Origin: Dimargaris cristalligena
Lineage: Eukaryota > Kickxellomycota > Dimargaritomycetes > Dimargaritales > Dimargaritaceae
Length of the DNA stretch: 57,056 nt
Direction of reading: 5' to 3'
Assembly (NCBI GenBank): GCA_027576995.1
Contig: JANBQC010000120.1
Span: forward strand, 1 to 57,056
Positions within the stretch are counted from its first letter, which is position 1. Every line of letters begins with the position of its first letter. Positions 11,900 to 24,257 of the stretch are shown here, in pieces. Made by a program: the position numbers and the translations under genes. The notes below the pieces were generated by a model that was not told the DNA's origin, searched no databases, and saw only the letters and a program-made list of their open reading frames with translations.

Positions 11900-13179
11900 T
11901 TAAGGTTTCTGGGCCACTACATAAAGGTACATATGGTCGCTGTAATATAACCCGTGGCGGCATACGACTGGTTCAACCGCCCGTTCTACTTCGTCCAATA
12001 TCTCCTTCTGGGTGGCTGCATCGGCCCATCCCGCCACATATCCATAGGCAATCGACTCAAGAAACACCCGCAAGGTAACGGACAACTGCACCACAACGGG
12101 CTCAATCTCCGCCCTGTGGACATGCATCCAGTTGTCCTCGAGAACGGCGCGATATTCTTCAGCGGTCGGATAGTACCAAGGCGATATTGCCACCCCGTCA
12201 TATCCACGTTGGTTGGCGGCAGCAATAAGGGCCGCATGAATGGCTGGAGCAAAAAAATATATGGCCAATATTAAAAGGGTGTGGTGATGGGAATAATAGC
12301 AGGTATATTAACAAACATCGTTAAACTCTTGATACATAGGGGGGAATTGAACAACGGGACCATGCATTATAATCATTAGTGCTCTATTTATAGTACTAAC
12401 ATGGAAGGCCAGAGCTTTGGTCAGAATAAACCTGATTGAATTGGCTCCCTGTGTCGGTTGGCTTTCTCTGCAACCCAGTGATTTTCGAAGGGTTTATCAA
12501 GCAATTACCTGAGATGGAATGGTGGGCGGGAAATTTGGCAATTAACACACCCCCGGGTTTTAAACACTGGTGTATTTCCCGAACCACTTTACCGGGGTCG
12601 GCTTTCATCCATTGGAGAGCTGTGGGTGAAGGTGAGGGTCAGAAAATAATAATTGGAGGTTAGGCTCTACCGAGTAAATAGCCTGCAAGAGTTGGCGGTA
12701 AAAATAAAGGCATGTATAGATACCACCCATTAAGTATAAGATTTTCAAAAAATAAAATAAAAAATGGCAAGTAGTAATGTGCACCGCCATCATTTACCCA
12801 ATCTGACACCATTAATTATATATGAAATATGCGAGTATTACTTACCATCATTTGAGAAGACAATGTCAAACTCATCGGGTTTAATTCCAGCTTCCTGTAG
12901 AGCGGCCCCGTCCGCTAAGCGGACGTCTTTGCAACCCCGCTCACGAGCGGCCTCAACCATTGCCGGGCTCTTATCCACGCCAACCACTTGAGCGCATTGC
13001 TCCTGTAAGGCAAACGTCAATACCCCGTCGCCACAACCGAGGTCAAGCAGCTTTGTTTCCGGAGTCAAGTACCCTTGGGTAGTCTCAAGTATCTGGCGCG
13101 CGAGTCTTGGCGTATCCCGGCCGCTATACTTACCGTACCACTGGGGTTTCCAACTGTCGACTTGAGAGGAAAAGGGCAT
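11900..13179 (-). CDS. Class I SAM-dependent methyltransferase, copy 2
   Basis: Three exons, 13179-12846, 12619-12509 and 12243-11900, give 262 residues, with splice positions matching copy 1 exactly and one extra codon in exon 2. Motif I is LLDLGCGDG; VVGVDKSPAMV, ALQWMKADP and CLKPGG follow as in copy 1. The C-terminal block SPWYYPTAEEY...LRVFLES is conserved. All catalytic-fold motifs are intact, so this is a maintained paralogue and not a decaying copy. The substrate is unknown. The 3' end abuts a MITE, which may supply part of the transcript end. Confidence 0.88.
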
Positions 13180-13953
13180 AATTGTATTTCAGGTACAATA
13201 AATAACCCACTGATGCGCAATGGGATATACGAAAAGAAATAGTCGAGTCGTGGAGTTCTGGTAACTACATCGATTTGGCGAAAATGGAGTATTTATACGA
13301 TTACCACGCGTTTGATGGTCTGGGACAGCCCTACAGGAAAAAGGAATCGTGCCAATATGGACTTCTATATTGATGTACACTGGAGGCTTGGATAAGAGAT
13401 ACTGCTCCGGATAGTTTCAAAACATTTACCAATCGAGATGAATCGGAACAGTGCTAGTCATTTACGCATCCCCACCCCCCATTTCCACATCGTCGTTCTC
13501 GAACTGTAGCACTGGATGGCTATTCCAAACCCGGTTGCGCTCTAACAAATTAACTTGAGAAATATATGCACACTAAACCAGTTTTACGGATCCTCGGGTT
13601 GCTAACATACCACAATATCTCCTGGCATTGGGGGTGCTCCAGTGAAATATTAGTGATTCATGTGGTACCCCTTCCGGATTAATGCAACGGTGAGCCTTTA
13701 TCGACCCCTTGTTACCTAATGGCTGAATTTTAACCCTGGCCCTTTAAATATATATCATGTATGGGGAATCGGTTTTTGAGCGACTTCTCTTTCTTACTAT
13801 CATAACTCCAAAACGTTATATCTATCATGCTAGGGAGAAAGGGATCCGAATCACCGCTGTGACCGAGGGGGAGATTTCAATGATAATTATAAATTTTATT
13901 CAGTATTATATTAAAATATAGAGAACCCGGGATGACGTGTGTTTATTTCCCGT
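13180..13953. other. Spacer upstream of methyltransferase copy 2
   Basis: AT-rich sequence holding the promoter of the methyltransferase gene. No coding region, RNA gene or repeat was recognised. Confidence 0.4.
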
Positions 13954-14213
13954 TTAATAACCCACGTTCGTTTGTGGGAGAGATTGGACCAGTAGATGTG
14001 CCCATTTAAGACCATGTGGTCCGTATCTTTCCGTCGCTGAAGTTGCCAAAAATCCATCGACACCTGTTTTCTTCGATGTGATTGCGTTCCGGATATTGGT
14101 TCGCGGTAATTTCGAACATGGTATTAAATACTTTCGATACCCTGGCATTAAAATGATTTTGAAAAAGAGCCCTTTACGGAAAGAATGGAGTTCTACTTAC
14201 ATGCGATAGCCAT
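13954..14213 (-). CDS. Candidate 66-residue two-exon microgene
   Basis: A 13-base first exon (14213-14201, MAIA plus one base) with a strong GTAAGTAG donor joins exon 2 (14141-13954) after a CCAG acceptor, giving 66 residues ending in LPQTNVGY. An ATATA-like element lies about 15 bases upstream of the ATG. The product is basic at its N-terminal half (WYRKYLIPC...KLPRTNIR) with a conserved-looking RYGPHGLKWAHLL block. This composition fits a small mitochondrial protein, but no family is recognised. The support is splice-site quality and phase; there is no homology evidence. Confidence 0.45.
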
Positions 14214-15760
14214 TTCACCGACCCTCACCCCTATATAATTCCGCGCTCAAAAGATGCCTTCCGCTCTAGAATCCCATCGGCAGTGGAAAACCCTACCCCC
14301 TTCTCACACGCTGCTCCCCCTGATAATCCTTTAATTACCCCGTACCCCTCCGCCTAAATACCCATATTTATAAACCAGTTTGTGCATGATGATTTACATA
14401 TTGTTAAATTAATGGGTTATTAATCGAATGCAAACAACTTGTTTGTGACCAACCAATGGAATTAGAAGTCCCGGATAAGAAGGTAGTGGATGATCACCCG
14501 GCTGCAAAATACAGTCATATTTGTATTATGCAATATACCCATAGTAGGTAGGTGACCAAATGCTTGTTTAGGCAAGGTAATTCAATGGGTACATTAATGT
14601 ACCAAACGATGAGCCAAACCATTATGTTGAGTGACTACTATGTCCATACCCATGCTAGGGCCGGTTATAATGACCGCTTCCAATATCCCCAAACTTGCCC
14701 TTCATGCGGAAGATGGTGCTGTGAGCATCGAGAAGCACTGAGCATGGAAATATGGTATAATTTATATACAGGAGACAATCTCTTACTGTGAAGTGTGCAA
14801 GTCATAAGACAATAAATTACATAATAGCCCGGCTATGCGAGAGGTATCCGTACGCTTCGTAGCATTTGGTGAAGCAGGTGAATATGCCTTACAGATTTAG
14901 GAGTGGTGGGTTGGGATACTAATTGTAGCCAGTTATACCCCCCCTCTCTATGAGAAATGGCCCATCTCCTTCACCAAACGATTCTACTTGCAATACGGGG
15001 TTGCCTGCAACTTATTAATGGTCATGTGATTCGCCCTTACACAAGTGCCATTAGGGGGTTAGAAAAATCCCAAGATGGCAACCATTAGTGTAGCAGCAAT
15101 AGAACAAAATTAGTCCCATAAGGGCAGAGCTGGGGATAAAATCCAGTACTTAAAGAGCCCTAGTCTGCCGTCCATGGATTCTTTAATGATCCATCTAAAG
15201 TTTAAAAGGAGAGATGAAGATTGGGTTAAATAACTACTGACGATCGGCTTCGACTCCGATATGACCTCGGGGCCTTTATCGGTCCAGTGTGTCGCAGATG
15301 TAGAAGCCAGCCTTCCCTTGATGGTAATAGGCTGTATGCCTCTGATCTCCTTTAATCCTGAATCGAAGGGTCATTCCAATTCTCAACAAAATAATAACCA
15401 ACGATCGAATTGCCCATTTGCATAACGAAGCTTTGGCCCACTGATTCTAGAGGACCTCGTAGCCATTCCAAAGCGCTGGCAGTAACTTGTCCCAGCTCGA
15501 TTGATTGTTTCTCGATTTTATGAAAAAATTCGGTCGGCGAACGATTGGAATCAGGCGATCCCTCCCTTCGACATCCGGGGAGGACACGCTCCCGCTAGTC
15601 GAAGAGCTCCCTATGTTACTCTCGCTTTATTAAGGCACTCGTTGTTCAGGGAGATCCAGCGAAGAACTTTTCCGCTTCCGCTGCTTGAGAGATCCCACCC
15701 ATTCAACCTCACATATTTTTCCCTCGTCGATTTTCCCATAATTTGACATTTCCCCTCCCC
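14214..15760. other. Spacer upstream of SPT8
   Basis: About 1.5 kb containing the SPT8 promoter. A short plus-strand frame at 14588-14791 contains CPSCGRWCCEH, a possible zinc-binding cluster, but has no other support. The stretch 15500-15760 is pyrimidine-rich and probably includes the SPT8 5' UTR. Confidence 0.4.
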
Positions 15761-17588
15761 ATGGACGCTACCATCGAGGCTTCATCGGCCGACGCCCCCG
15801 TGCCCGTGAAGAACGAATCGGCCGACGCTCCCGTACTTGTGAAGCACGAATCGACCGATGGCCATCCGCAGGACCCCTCCGCAACCACCTCCGCATTATC
15901 AACCGCCAAAGTTCCCACCAAGCCACTCGTCAAAGTCAAAGTCGTACCCGAACAGGTACCCGGCGAGGGCCAAGTGACCATTCTGGACCATCCGGCCAAA
16001 CCCCTCCGCCCCATCTACAAGACCTGCGGCACCTGTCGCACCTACAATGTGATCCCCTACGTCTCCGCTGTCCACCCGAATGCCATCTATTCGGTCGCCG
16101 CCACCCCTTGCAACAAGTGGGTCCTGACGGGATCGGAAGACGGCTACATCCGCAAATGGAATTTCTACGATTCCATGAACGGGGCCCTCCCCCTCACCCA
16201 GAGCCAGCGGCACATGCAAGTCGACACCGTCACCAAAGCCGGTGTGATTGCTTCGTACTGGGATAACGACAACACACCCGACCCGTATCCGGATACCATC
16301 CGAGGTAGCGTCAAAAACCCCTACTACAGCCGATCCCTCTCCCCTGTATACAGTCTGGATGTTCAGTCGGAGGCCATGTTCGCCGTATCGGGTCAGAGCA
16401 AGTACATTGCCCTGTGGGGCCTTCGGTTCGACGAGGGCCGGAAAATCCACGTGTTTAAGGAACATACTTTCCCCGTATCGGCCCTTAAGATCTCGCCGGA
16501 CGAATACGGCATGGTGAGCGGTTCGTGGGACAAGCGGGTGCTCTATTGGGACCTCAATACGGGCCAAGTTGCCCGAGAGTTTAAGGGCCATGTGTCCCAA
16601 ATTTCGGGGGTTTCATTCCGCCCCACCCCTCGACAGCCGACTACGGGGAGCACAGAGGGGGAAAAGGGAGCGTCCGCCCCCAGCCAGCCTATCCTGATGA
16701 CTACTAGCATAGACGGTCAATGTAAATTCTGGGATTTGCGAGACCCCACGCAGTTACCTCAGTCGTTCAATCCACAAGGGAAAAACCCACCGTGGTGCCT
16801 GGCGGTAAGTCCATCTTTTCTACCAGGGGGGGGTTATATTATACTGGCCAGATTGCAAGACTGGATCTTTTTCTATTGATAACTTGATGGAGGTGCGGAG
16901 CTTTTTCTTTAAATCACTAACTCACATTAGTCCATCTCGCAACCATATGTATATCGACTTCATCTACTTTCCCGAAACTAGAGCGCCTGGTCGCCTGACG
17001 GCAGTAAAGTCTACATCGGCCGCCGTAACGCAACTGTAGAAGAGTGGGACTTCTCAATGGGCCAATTTATCCGAACCTTAAAGCTCCCCAATAACTCAGG
17101 ACCAGTTACAAGTCTAACCTGTACCGTCAATGGCAAACAGATAGTCGTGTAAGTGTGCACATGCCTTTATTTAGCATAATCCCTAACTATGCACTTGTCT
17201 AACACAGCTATAAAAGCGACCCCCGCTCTGTAGCCTCCCCAATCTAGTACAATGCGTTTGCTAACCGTAATTATATATCCTTATTTTGGTGCATCCCATC
17301 TGCCTATGGTTTACATGTCCTTCCACTCCCCACACCAGAGGCTCCCAAGACAATCTTCGCATGTGGGATCTGGAGACCTCCACTGACGACGACAAGTCAG
17401 TCGGTGTTCCGTTCCAGGTGATTCCGGGCCACCACGGGGTGGCCATCTCGTCAGTCATCATCGATCAAAGCGGCCGTTTCATGATCAGCGCATCTGGAAA
17501 CCGAGGCTGGGACGGCATCAACTCCAATTTCTGCTACTTCTACGAGATGGTTCCCCTCAATGAGCCTATTCAACAGCCTATCTTGTAA
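15761..17588 (+). CDS. SPT8: SAGA complex subunit Spt8 (WD40)
   Basis: Three exons, 15761-16804, 16982-17148 and 17339-17588, give 486 residues. Spt8 is the SAGA module that contacts TBP. The N terminus (about 1-85) is low-complexity with two repeated VKxESxDAP units; the WD40 part starts at SAVHPNAIYSVAATPC and includes GSEDGYIRKWNF, VSGSWDKRVLYWDL, then the family-specific IGRRNATVEEWDF. The second junction rebuilds NGKQIVV/GSQDNLRMWD, which fixes the intron ends. Donors are GTAAGT in both cases. The ATG at 15761 is the first in frame. A second SAGA-linked WD40 gene, TAF5, lies 13 kb away; this may be coincidence. Confidence 0.93.
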
Positions 17589-18364
17589 TTTATGATAGTA
17601 ATGTCCTTCATCGGATTAATTGATTGGTAATAAATTTACAATAGTTTTTTATTCAAGTAAATATTATAACGACCATAAAATAAAAACTATACAATGAAAC
17701 AGGGAATCACAGTCGCCGGCTATCTAATGTGGAAATCGGGTAGAGTAGAAGTACATTACCAATGGTTAGAAAATGGTGCTGAACAACGTCCACAAGCCGG
17801 AATAGTCGACAATTGCTGGTGATCAGAAAATGCCTAGTACTGGCCGCTTAATCATTAAGGCTTTTTGCCTACAATCATTAGACCGTCGTGATATAATTCA
17901 TCATATAGTAGAGCGACAGGGTAGTATAACAAGCTCAGCGAAACTTACCAATTAACTGAAAACTGAAACGACGAACACATTGACCTTTCGTGACAAGGTT
18001 TCTATTAAACTATTCGAAGGAAGTAAAGTGGATCCGGGTATTCAGCAGTTAGTCACCAGAACATTCAAATCATCCCACCAAATCTCGGTATTGATGATTC
18101 AGTCCTATTTGTCATCACTAGTCAGACATATGCTTGTTAAATATTAATACATCATTACCATTAGTTTGCGATTTAGCATAAATAAAATCGGCAATTACCT
18201 TACTGTCGCGAACTACAAATGGTCAACGAACTACACCATTTATTATAAACATAACACGATCTAAGGGGTTTGATGGAAGTAGTACAAGGACAGGGCGGTT
18301 ACAAGGTATTAGTCACTGTCAAAGCCAGTTCCAGACACGTATTCAATGCTGCTTGGGTGTTCGG

Positions 18365-18612
18365 TCAGCCAAAAAAAATAATTGCCAAATGAAAGGGTTT
18401 GTCGACATGAGAGATAACCTCTTTAGACTCGTCTTCAATGATCATCAATCCTACACAAGAGTGCATCCTGAAAGAGACACAGTCAGGATGCACGTAAACT
18501 ACAAGACGCGAAAATAGAGGTTTAACTTACCGATTATTGGAATAGACAATACCCAACCCTATACCCACATAGAAGAATATAAATGATGAAGCAGTTGATT
18601 CTCCAATTAGGC
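18365..18612 (-). CDS. Candidate exon pair of a small membrane protein
   Basis: Minus-strand exon 18612-18531 follows a TTTGGTTCCAG acceptor and ends at a GTAAGTT donor; it encodes a hydrophobic helix (FIFFYVGIGLGIVYS). A second exon, 18467-18365, follows a CTGAC branch-like sequence and a TTTCAG acceptor and ends in TGA. Phases agree. No start exon is identified and no family is recognised. AT-rich DNA gives hydrophobic frames by chance, so this is tentative. Confidence 0.25.
18461..18493. repeat. Perfect 11-bp inverted repeat with 11-base loop
   Basis: GTGCATCCTGA and TCAGGATGCAC are exact reverse complements separated by 11 bases. On the minus strand the left arm contains a branch-like CTGAC and the right arm contains the CAG of the candidate 3' splice site described above. 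Confidence 0.7.
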
Positions 18613-19326
18613 CTGGAACCAAATGGGTTAAATACTAGTCCGTTTTTTTTGTAAACGTATCAAGAATATTGGGAAGCAAAAAATTCTGAGTGAAATCTGG
18701 CTTCATCAATAAAAAAAATAAAAGATGGGCGGTATATTTTCAAAGTCATGTGATGTCATGTGACCTTAGAAATGGTCAAAGTAGTCCGTCCATTTAGTTG
18801 ACGAGCTGTTTCATGGTAAATTGATGGGGGCCTATCACTTCTATCTAGCAACATTGGTTTATCCATTCAGTCAACATGATTATAATCTCAGTTACTAAGG
18901 TGCATCAAATCAATAGCCGAGGGGATACCGGAAACCTTAATACCACGCCAAAAATAATGGTAGACGTTTCAAAAGAAAAATACAATAACAATCAATTCAC
19001 ACTCTACAACCTGGGGAGCATTTGCGTGTGTGAACAGCGCCACTAAGTATACTGAAAACCACACTTCCCAAGAGACATCTATAAAGGCCGCCGCTCCATT
19101 GTAAAATACAACTATTTCAGAGGCAGCTTACTGACCACGCGTCCAATCATTCATTTTATGTTCTAGATATGTTTTATTCATTTGTTTTAAAACAATTGGT
19201 ATGGTTGTAAGACTGCATAAACGTCAGTGGTTGGAGAACAGTGATAATAAAACGTTGGCAAAGAGAAAATAAAAATAAAATGTAGAAAACTATAACTTAG
19301 TATATCGGATATAAAGTAAATGGAGT

Positions 19327-22253
19327 TTACGACTGTTCTCGGCGTAAAAAGTACACATAGGCTCCCGACACGGGGGGTTCCGGGGCCGCCACCACTTTGT
19401 TGTCATTGAACAGCACCCAAGTGTTATGCTCCGGGTGCCAAGTGTGGGCCACATAGTGGCCACAGTGGATGGAGGTACCCTTGTGGGAGATGAAACTCTG
19501 CAGCTGGTAATGTCCGGGGTGACGGGCAGCGGTGGCCAAATCCTCCCCGTCATCGATTGGGTTGCCGGACATCGCCAATCCACCCTCGCCCGAAGACCCG
19601 GTCGCCTGATCATAGTCGCCCTCCGGATGGCTGAAAATCCATTCGATGGCTCGCTCTAAGTCGTGTCCCGTCTGTTCCAGAGCCCGCGTGGCATGATCGT
19701 CCCCGAAACCCATACCCACCAACATCATCAGCTGATCAGCATCGACGGGGCGACTACTACTGGCGGCACCTGCCCCGGGGGCACTATGGGAGTTTCCACC
19801 GTCGGTCGGAAGGGGAGTGTCAATGTTAGGGTCATCCATATGCTCCAGAAGCCAATTCATGGCAATCCCCGCTCCGTTATAACCCGTTTGGTGTAAGGCC
19901 CTCCGGCAGCGCACCTCGGGGAACCCCATGGCCATGAGTTGATCCAACACGGCCAAGTCCAAGGCGTCGACCGGGGCTGGTGCTTCAGCCTGCGGGGAAT
20001 CCTCCAAAAGGGAGATCTCGTCGGGCTGTTGGCCGTGGCTACGGTAACGCTCTAAGTCAATGGGGGCGTCGTCCCCCGAACCCGACACACGGCAGGGCAG
20101 GTTGACCGCCGTTTGGACCTTTTGGGGAACCCAGTTGATCAGCTGGAAGCGGCCCATGTGTAGCACCAAAAAGGCCGGGAAAGTGGCGAACCGAACCGTC
20201 TTTTGGGCAATGGTGGCAGTCCGGCAGTGGGGACAGCGGTACTGCTCGATGGATTCCGGGCCCGACCACTGGTCGAGACAGTCCCGGAGCGATAGGGGTG
20301 ATTCGGACTCGGGGATGGGCAGGGTCAACGCATTGGTCTTTACTGTCGTGTATCGCACCCGTTTGCACTGCAGGCAGTGGAGACGTTCCTCCAGCTGAAA
20401 GTCAAACTCTTTGGTTGGGTCGTGAACTCCACCTTCCACCGCACGCTCTTTTTGGTGGGTTACTTTGACTGACTGTTGGAAGAATTCGTAGGCATCCTGT
20501 TGTTGCATAGTGGCAAAATCCGGGTGGCCCGCGCCAATGAGCATTTTGAACATGCGCGGCGAGATACCGGCCTGGCCCCGCATTTCCGATTGATTGTCAC
20601 CGGATTCGAGGGGGACGGAATACCGACCACTAAACATACCCTCGGCCAGTTTGGCCGTTTGGCAGAAGAAGCAGCGGGCGGGCTGTTCCGGGCAGGTTAG
20701 GGGATGGCTGGCGGCCAAGGAGAAATACCGGTCGCGGAAGGCGGGGATAGCCATGACACACTGGAGAACCGAAGCCATATAGCAGCTGTTACCTAGATTC
20801 ACCAGGCCAGTCAGGCCCGGACCGAAAAGTGGAAGCAACTGCTTGCCGTCTTCTGTGGTCATGCTAAAATCGAACTCGTTGTTCTTTTCCAGCTGCAGCT
20901 CGGCCATACTCTTGTCCGTTTTGTGGACATGGTCGATGTTGATACCAAAGGCAGCCAAGTGGTCAGCCAGATCAGGATCGGTACGTTCGTCGTCACAAAG
21001 GTAACAGTATACATCCGCCGTTCCTTCAGGGCTAATAGTTCCTAGTTTACAGGCAACGGGGTGGCCGGTGATCTCGAAATGAGAAATGCCGTGATTGTTA
21101 CCACCTGACCCGTCGAAATGACGACGGCCACAGCCCACGTTGCCGCAGGTGAGGCACAGCCAGAGATTATTTGTTAAATCACACTCATGGCAATGGTCCC
21201 GAGCGCCGCTATTAGAGGCGGAAGGGCCAAGGGTCAGGGTGTGTTCACAAGGCATCAGGTCATCGGCTTCCCAGCTCTGAATCTCGGACTTCTTGGTCGC
21301 GGAAAGGGAAGTATTAATCACGGTAACGGCAAGGGCCACCGCCTCAGGGAGGGGGTCGCAGGGAAGTGTGAGGGCACAGGCGTAGCATTTAAGGGCAGTA
21401 GTATGCTGATATTTTTCTTCATCGTTAGCCTCTTCCACGATCGCCAGCTTGCTAATTTTGGCGGGCTTGGGGGAGTCTTGTTGATACTGAACAGGTAAAG
21501 TATAGTCGGGGGGGGGGGGTTCGAAATTGGTTAATGAATTGAGTACATCGGCTGGAATAGGTAGGTTTGGGGCGGATACTCGTCCAAGAGAGAATATTTA
21601 AATTGTGGTGGGATGGAGGGTAAAGGATATGCATTTGCAACCAAACTTGATCGCAAGAGGAACTCTTCGGCCGACTTTTGGTATTTCAACCGCTTGGGAC
21701 TTGGGTAGCCCATGGGCTCTACAGACTAACGAAGGGAATACTGTATCCACTGATCACTTACGGAGGGTTTTAGGGTGCGCTTAATATTGAGGGCCAAAGT
21801 ATGACCAGTCTTCTGGTAGTGTTTAAAGCCATGCTGCCGTATCGTGTCTGTACAGCCACCGTTAAAGCATTCGAGGCAGATATCGAGGCCACCCGCGGAA
21901 TCCTGGGAAATGTAGGCGAAATCCAAGCAAACCATGGAAGCAGGTGAGTTATAACGTCACAATAGGAAGCCCCGGTACGAGTCCCATGGAATAACGCCCG
22001 CAAAAACCACCGTGTGGAAACTGTTCGGCATGAATGATAGTATGGGGGGCAGAAGTTGGCCCCATACATTAGCGCGCGGGCCCGAGCATTATATAGGAGG
22101 GGGTGTATATAAAAGAGGGATGTGCTGTACCTGGGTATCGAAACATAGGGTGCACTCATCCTTGTATACCACGGGTACCGAGGTGGAGCAGTACTCCGCA
22201 CCCATCACATGGGAGCACCATGCGTTGGGAAGGTGGCAACCGGGGGAATTCAT
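19327..22253 (-). CDS. UBP14: Ubiquitin C-terminal hydrolase UBP14 / USP5 type
   Basis: Deubiquitinase that disassembles free ubiquitin chains in the cytosol. Exons 22253-22131, 21902-21762 and 21486-19327 give 807 residues (yeast Ubp14 781, human USP5 858). The first two exons carry the variant N-terminal zinc finger (YKDECTLCFD, LDICLECFNGGC, HYQKTGHTL). The ZnF-UBP domain follows (HCHECDLTNNLWLCLTCG...GHPVACKL). The Cys box GLVNLGNSCYMASVLQ puts the nucleophile at about Cys323; two UBA domains (GFPEVRCRRAL and GMGFGDDHATRAL) sit inside the catalytic fold, and the His box is GHYVAH at about His765. All junctions are phase 0. A 12-G run lies in the intron near 21508. Confidence 0.95.
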
Positions 22254-22975
22254 AGTCGGCCTACTGGGGTAGCTGAAAGGGCAATTGACAATCCAAGGGA
22301 GGGACGCTTGAGTCGAAGGCGGCGGGGCTTGAAATAAAGAGTAACCGTACGGGGATAGTCGATTCAATGGGGCGAGCCAGCAACAGTCACAGGATGAAAG
22401 AAGAAGTAGGCAATGCCGAACTTTGGAACCGAAAGAGTCAGCAAGTTGGAGAGTCCTGCCAGGTTCCACTCTCTTCTAGTTATGGGCCAGATATGGCCAC
22501 AGCGGACCCAAGTTGTCTAAATTATGCTTAGTTACTCCGCAGCCGTGCCGTGGGATATAAATACCTCTAATCCATCTAAAAAAATACCCAGGTCTGACGG
22601 AATAATGACCAGCTTCAGGCTCTCCCAATTGGCAGCCTTATTCTTCCAATCCCCCGGTACACTGCTGGTATACTGTTTCCATTGTGGTTAAATTATACTC
22701 GGTATAATGAAACGTCCAACAAGAGCACTGTGGATAGTGTTCAATAGACTCTTCGTCATGAAACTATTATAGCCCACCTTCCCCAACCCAACAGCATTCC
22801 CCCGTTATCTTTCAAGTATACCCCACTTCTGCACAGTCCCTTCTCTAGTTGTGGCGTCAGTTTTTGATCCGTTTCTTTCCTTTCAGCCTAATCCCATACT
22901 GTTTAACCTCCGAAGTTTCTTACTCGTTGCGGGGATTTCGAGGCATCTCCAAATGAACCACTGTGTCCCAACGCG
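22254..22975. other. Spacer upstream of UBP14
   Basis: Holds the UBP14 promoter. No further gene is recognised. CpG frequency is ordinary here, in contrast to the following tract. Confidence 0.4.
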
Positions 22976-24257
22976 AATGCCTAAATCTGTTAGGCAACAA
23001 ATATGTTCAGGGAATAGTTATCATAATAAATATAAGTTCATTTTATGAAAAATTACTAAAAAACAGCTGGTATTTGTGATTGAGTACTAGTAATAAATGG
23101 GGGCTAATGGTAAAGGCAAGTTTTAGTAGACCCTGACTTATTAGTTTAGTTACTTATTCATGTGCTTTTAGCTAGACTAGTAGGGGTACAGTAGTATAAA
23201 ATGGCACATTTATGTATCACATTTTTAACTATTTCTGGACAGCTTATTATTTATGTTACCCAGGTTAACCACTCTTAGTCCATCAAGAGTCCTGAGGATA
23301 GGCTTCTAATGGTAGGTAGGGCTTAGGCTTGGCCAAGCAGGCTACTAGTGTTAGGATGGGGGCATAGTACTAACCAATAAAGGCTTAGGTAATGGGATTA
23401 TGTAAAGGATGTACAGCAGCACACTTACTAGTCAGTACAAAGGGGAGTACACATATATAGAGTTTATTGAGGTAAACTAGGGGATATGAATAAGCTAAGG
23501 AAACTAACCGGTCCCAATGGGGCCCAGTTATATATATGTAGGGACAGCTCTAGAGGGAGGTCCTAAGGGGAGATACTACTAAACTATGGTATAGACTAAC
23601 CAGATAGGCTTTATATTGGGAAGACTCTTATAGGAACTGGAAGAGTCTTTGGATCAGCAGGTTGGGTGTTTTGTGCAAAGCATTGGGGCCAGAAGGAGAA
23701 GGGTTATATAATAAATGATGATCCCATAGTACTGGGGGTAACTATGGGAGGGTTAATATGGTTCTATAAGGCCTAATAAGGGTGGACAATTATTAAGTCC
23801 AGATTTAGGTTAGGCTAGGAGGGCCAACAACTTATTATTTAGCTAGAAAAATGTACTCTAAAAAAAATAATAATTAGTAAATTCCAGTAAACAGGGCTTG
23901 CAAAATCTATAACATCAATATTTTCTTACCAAGTTACCTTGACTAAAACAGCTAATTGTCCAATGGACACAAGTTAGGGTGATATTAGTACCACAAACAT
24001 GGGGGGAGGGGTTAATGCACTGATATTAATTCCTGTTAGGTGTTCATTGTATTTAAGAGGAGTTGGAGTGAATGAGCAGGATAGAGAGGTGGGATGCTAT
24101 GGAGGGAGGGCAGGGTCAAATAGGTTACTCTATATTTAATATATATTGATTGTTGAGTAAATTAATGACCAGCTGATTAAAATGTAAGTAAATTGGCCAG
24201 ATGATCTGAGCATCCCATTTCTGGGTAAGAGGGAATGTTGTATTGAAGTACACCCAA
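22976..24257. mobile_element. CpG-depleted decayed repeat, probably retroelement-derived
   Basis: Only one CG dinucleotide (23509-23510) occurs in about 1.28 kb, whereas adjacent DNA on both sides has CG at normal frequency. TAG, TAA and CTA strings are abundant. Minus-strand translation near 23800-23300 gives coding-like text interrupted by stops (for example PSPSGPNALHKTPNLL), in the style of the LINE fragment at the right window edge. The pattern fits a methylated element decayed by C-to-T change at CpG. Family and boundaries are inferred. Confidence 0.5.

Larger units (their letters stand above)
17589..19326. other. AT-rich spacer between SPT8 and UBP14
   Basis: This 1.7-kb region lies between convergent gene ends. 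It contains candidate minus-strand exons and a perfect hairpin (both entered separately). The rest shows nothing recognisable. Confidence 0.4.

Noticed and set aside
14588..14791. Small zinc-finger protein gene with CPSCGRWCCEH
   Set aside because: Single short frame with no splice or homology support and AT-rich surroundings.
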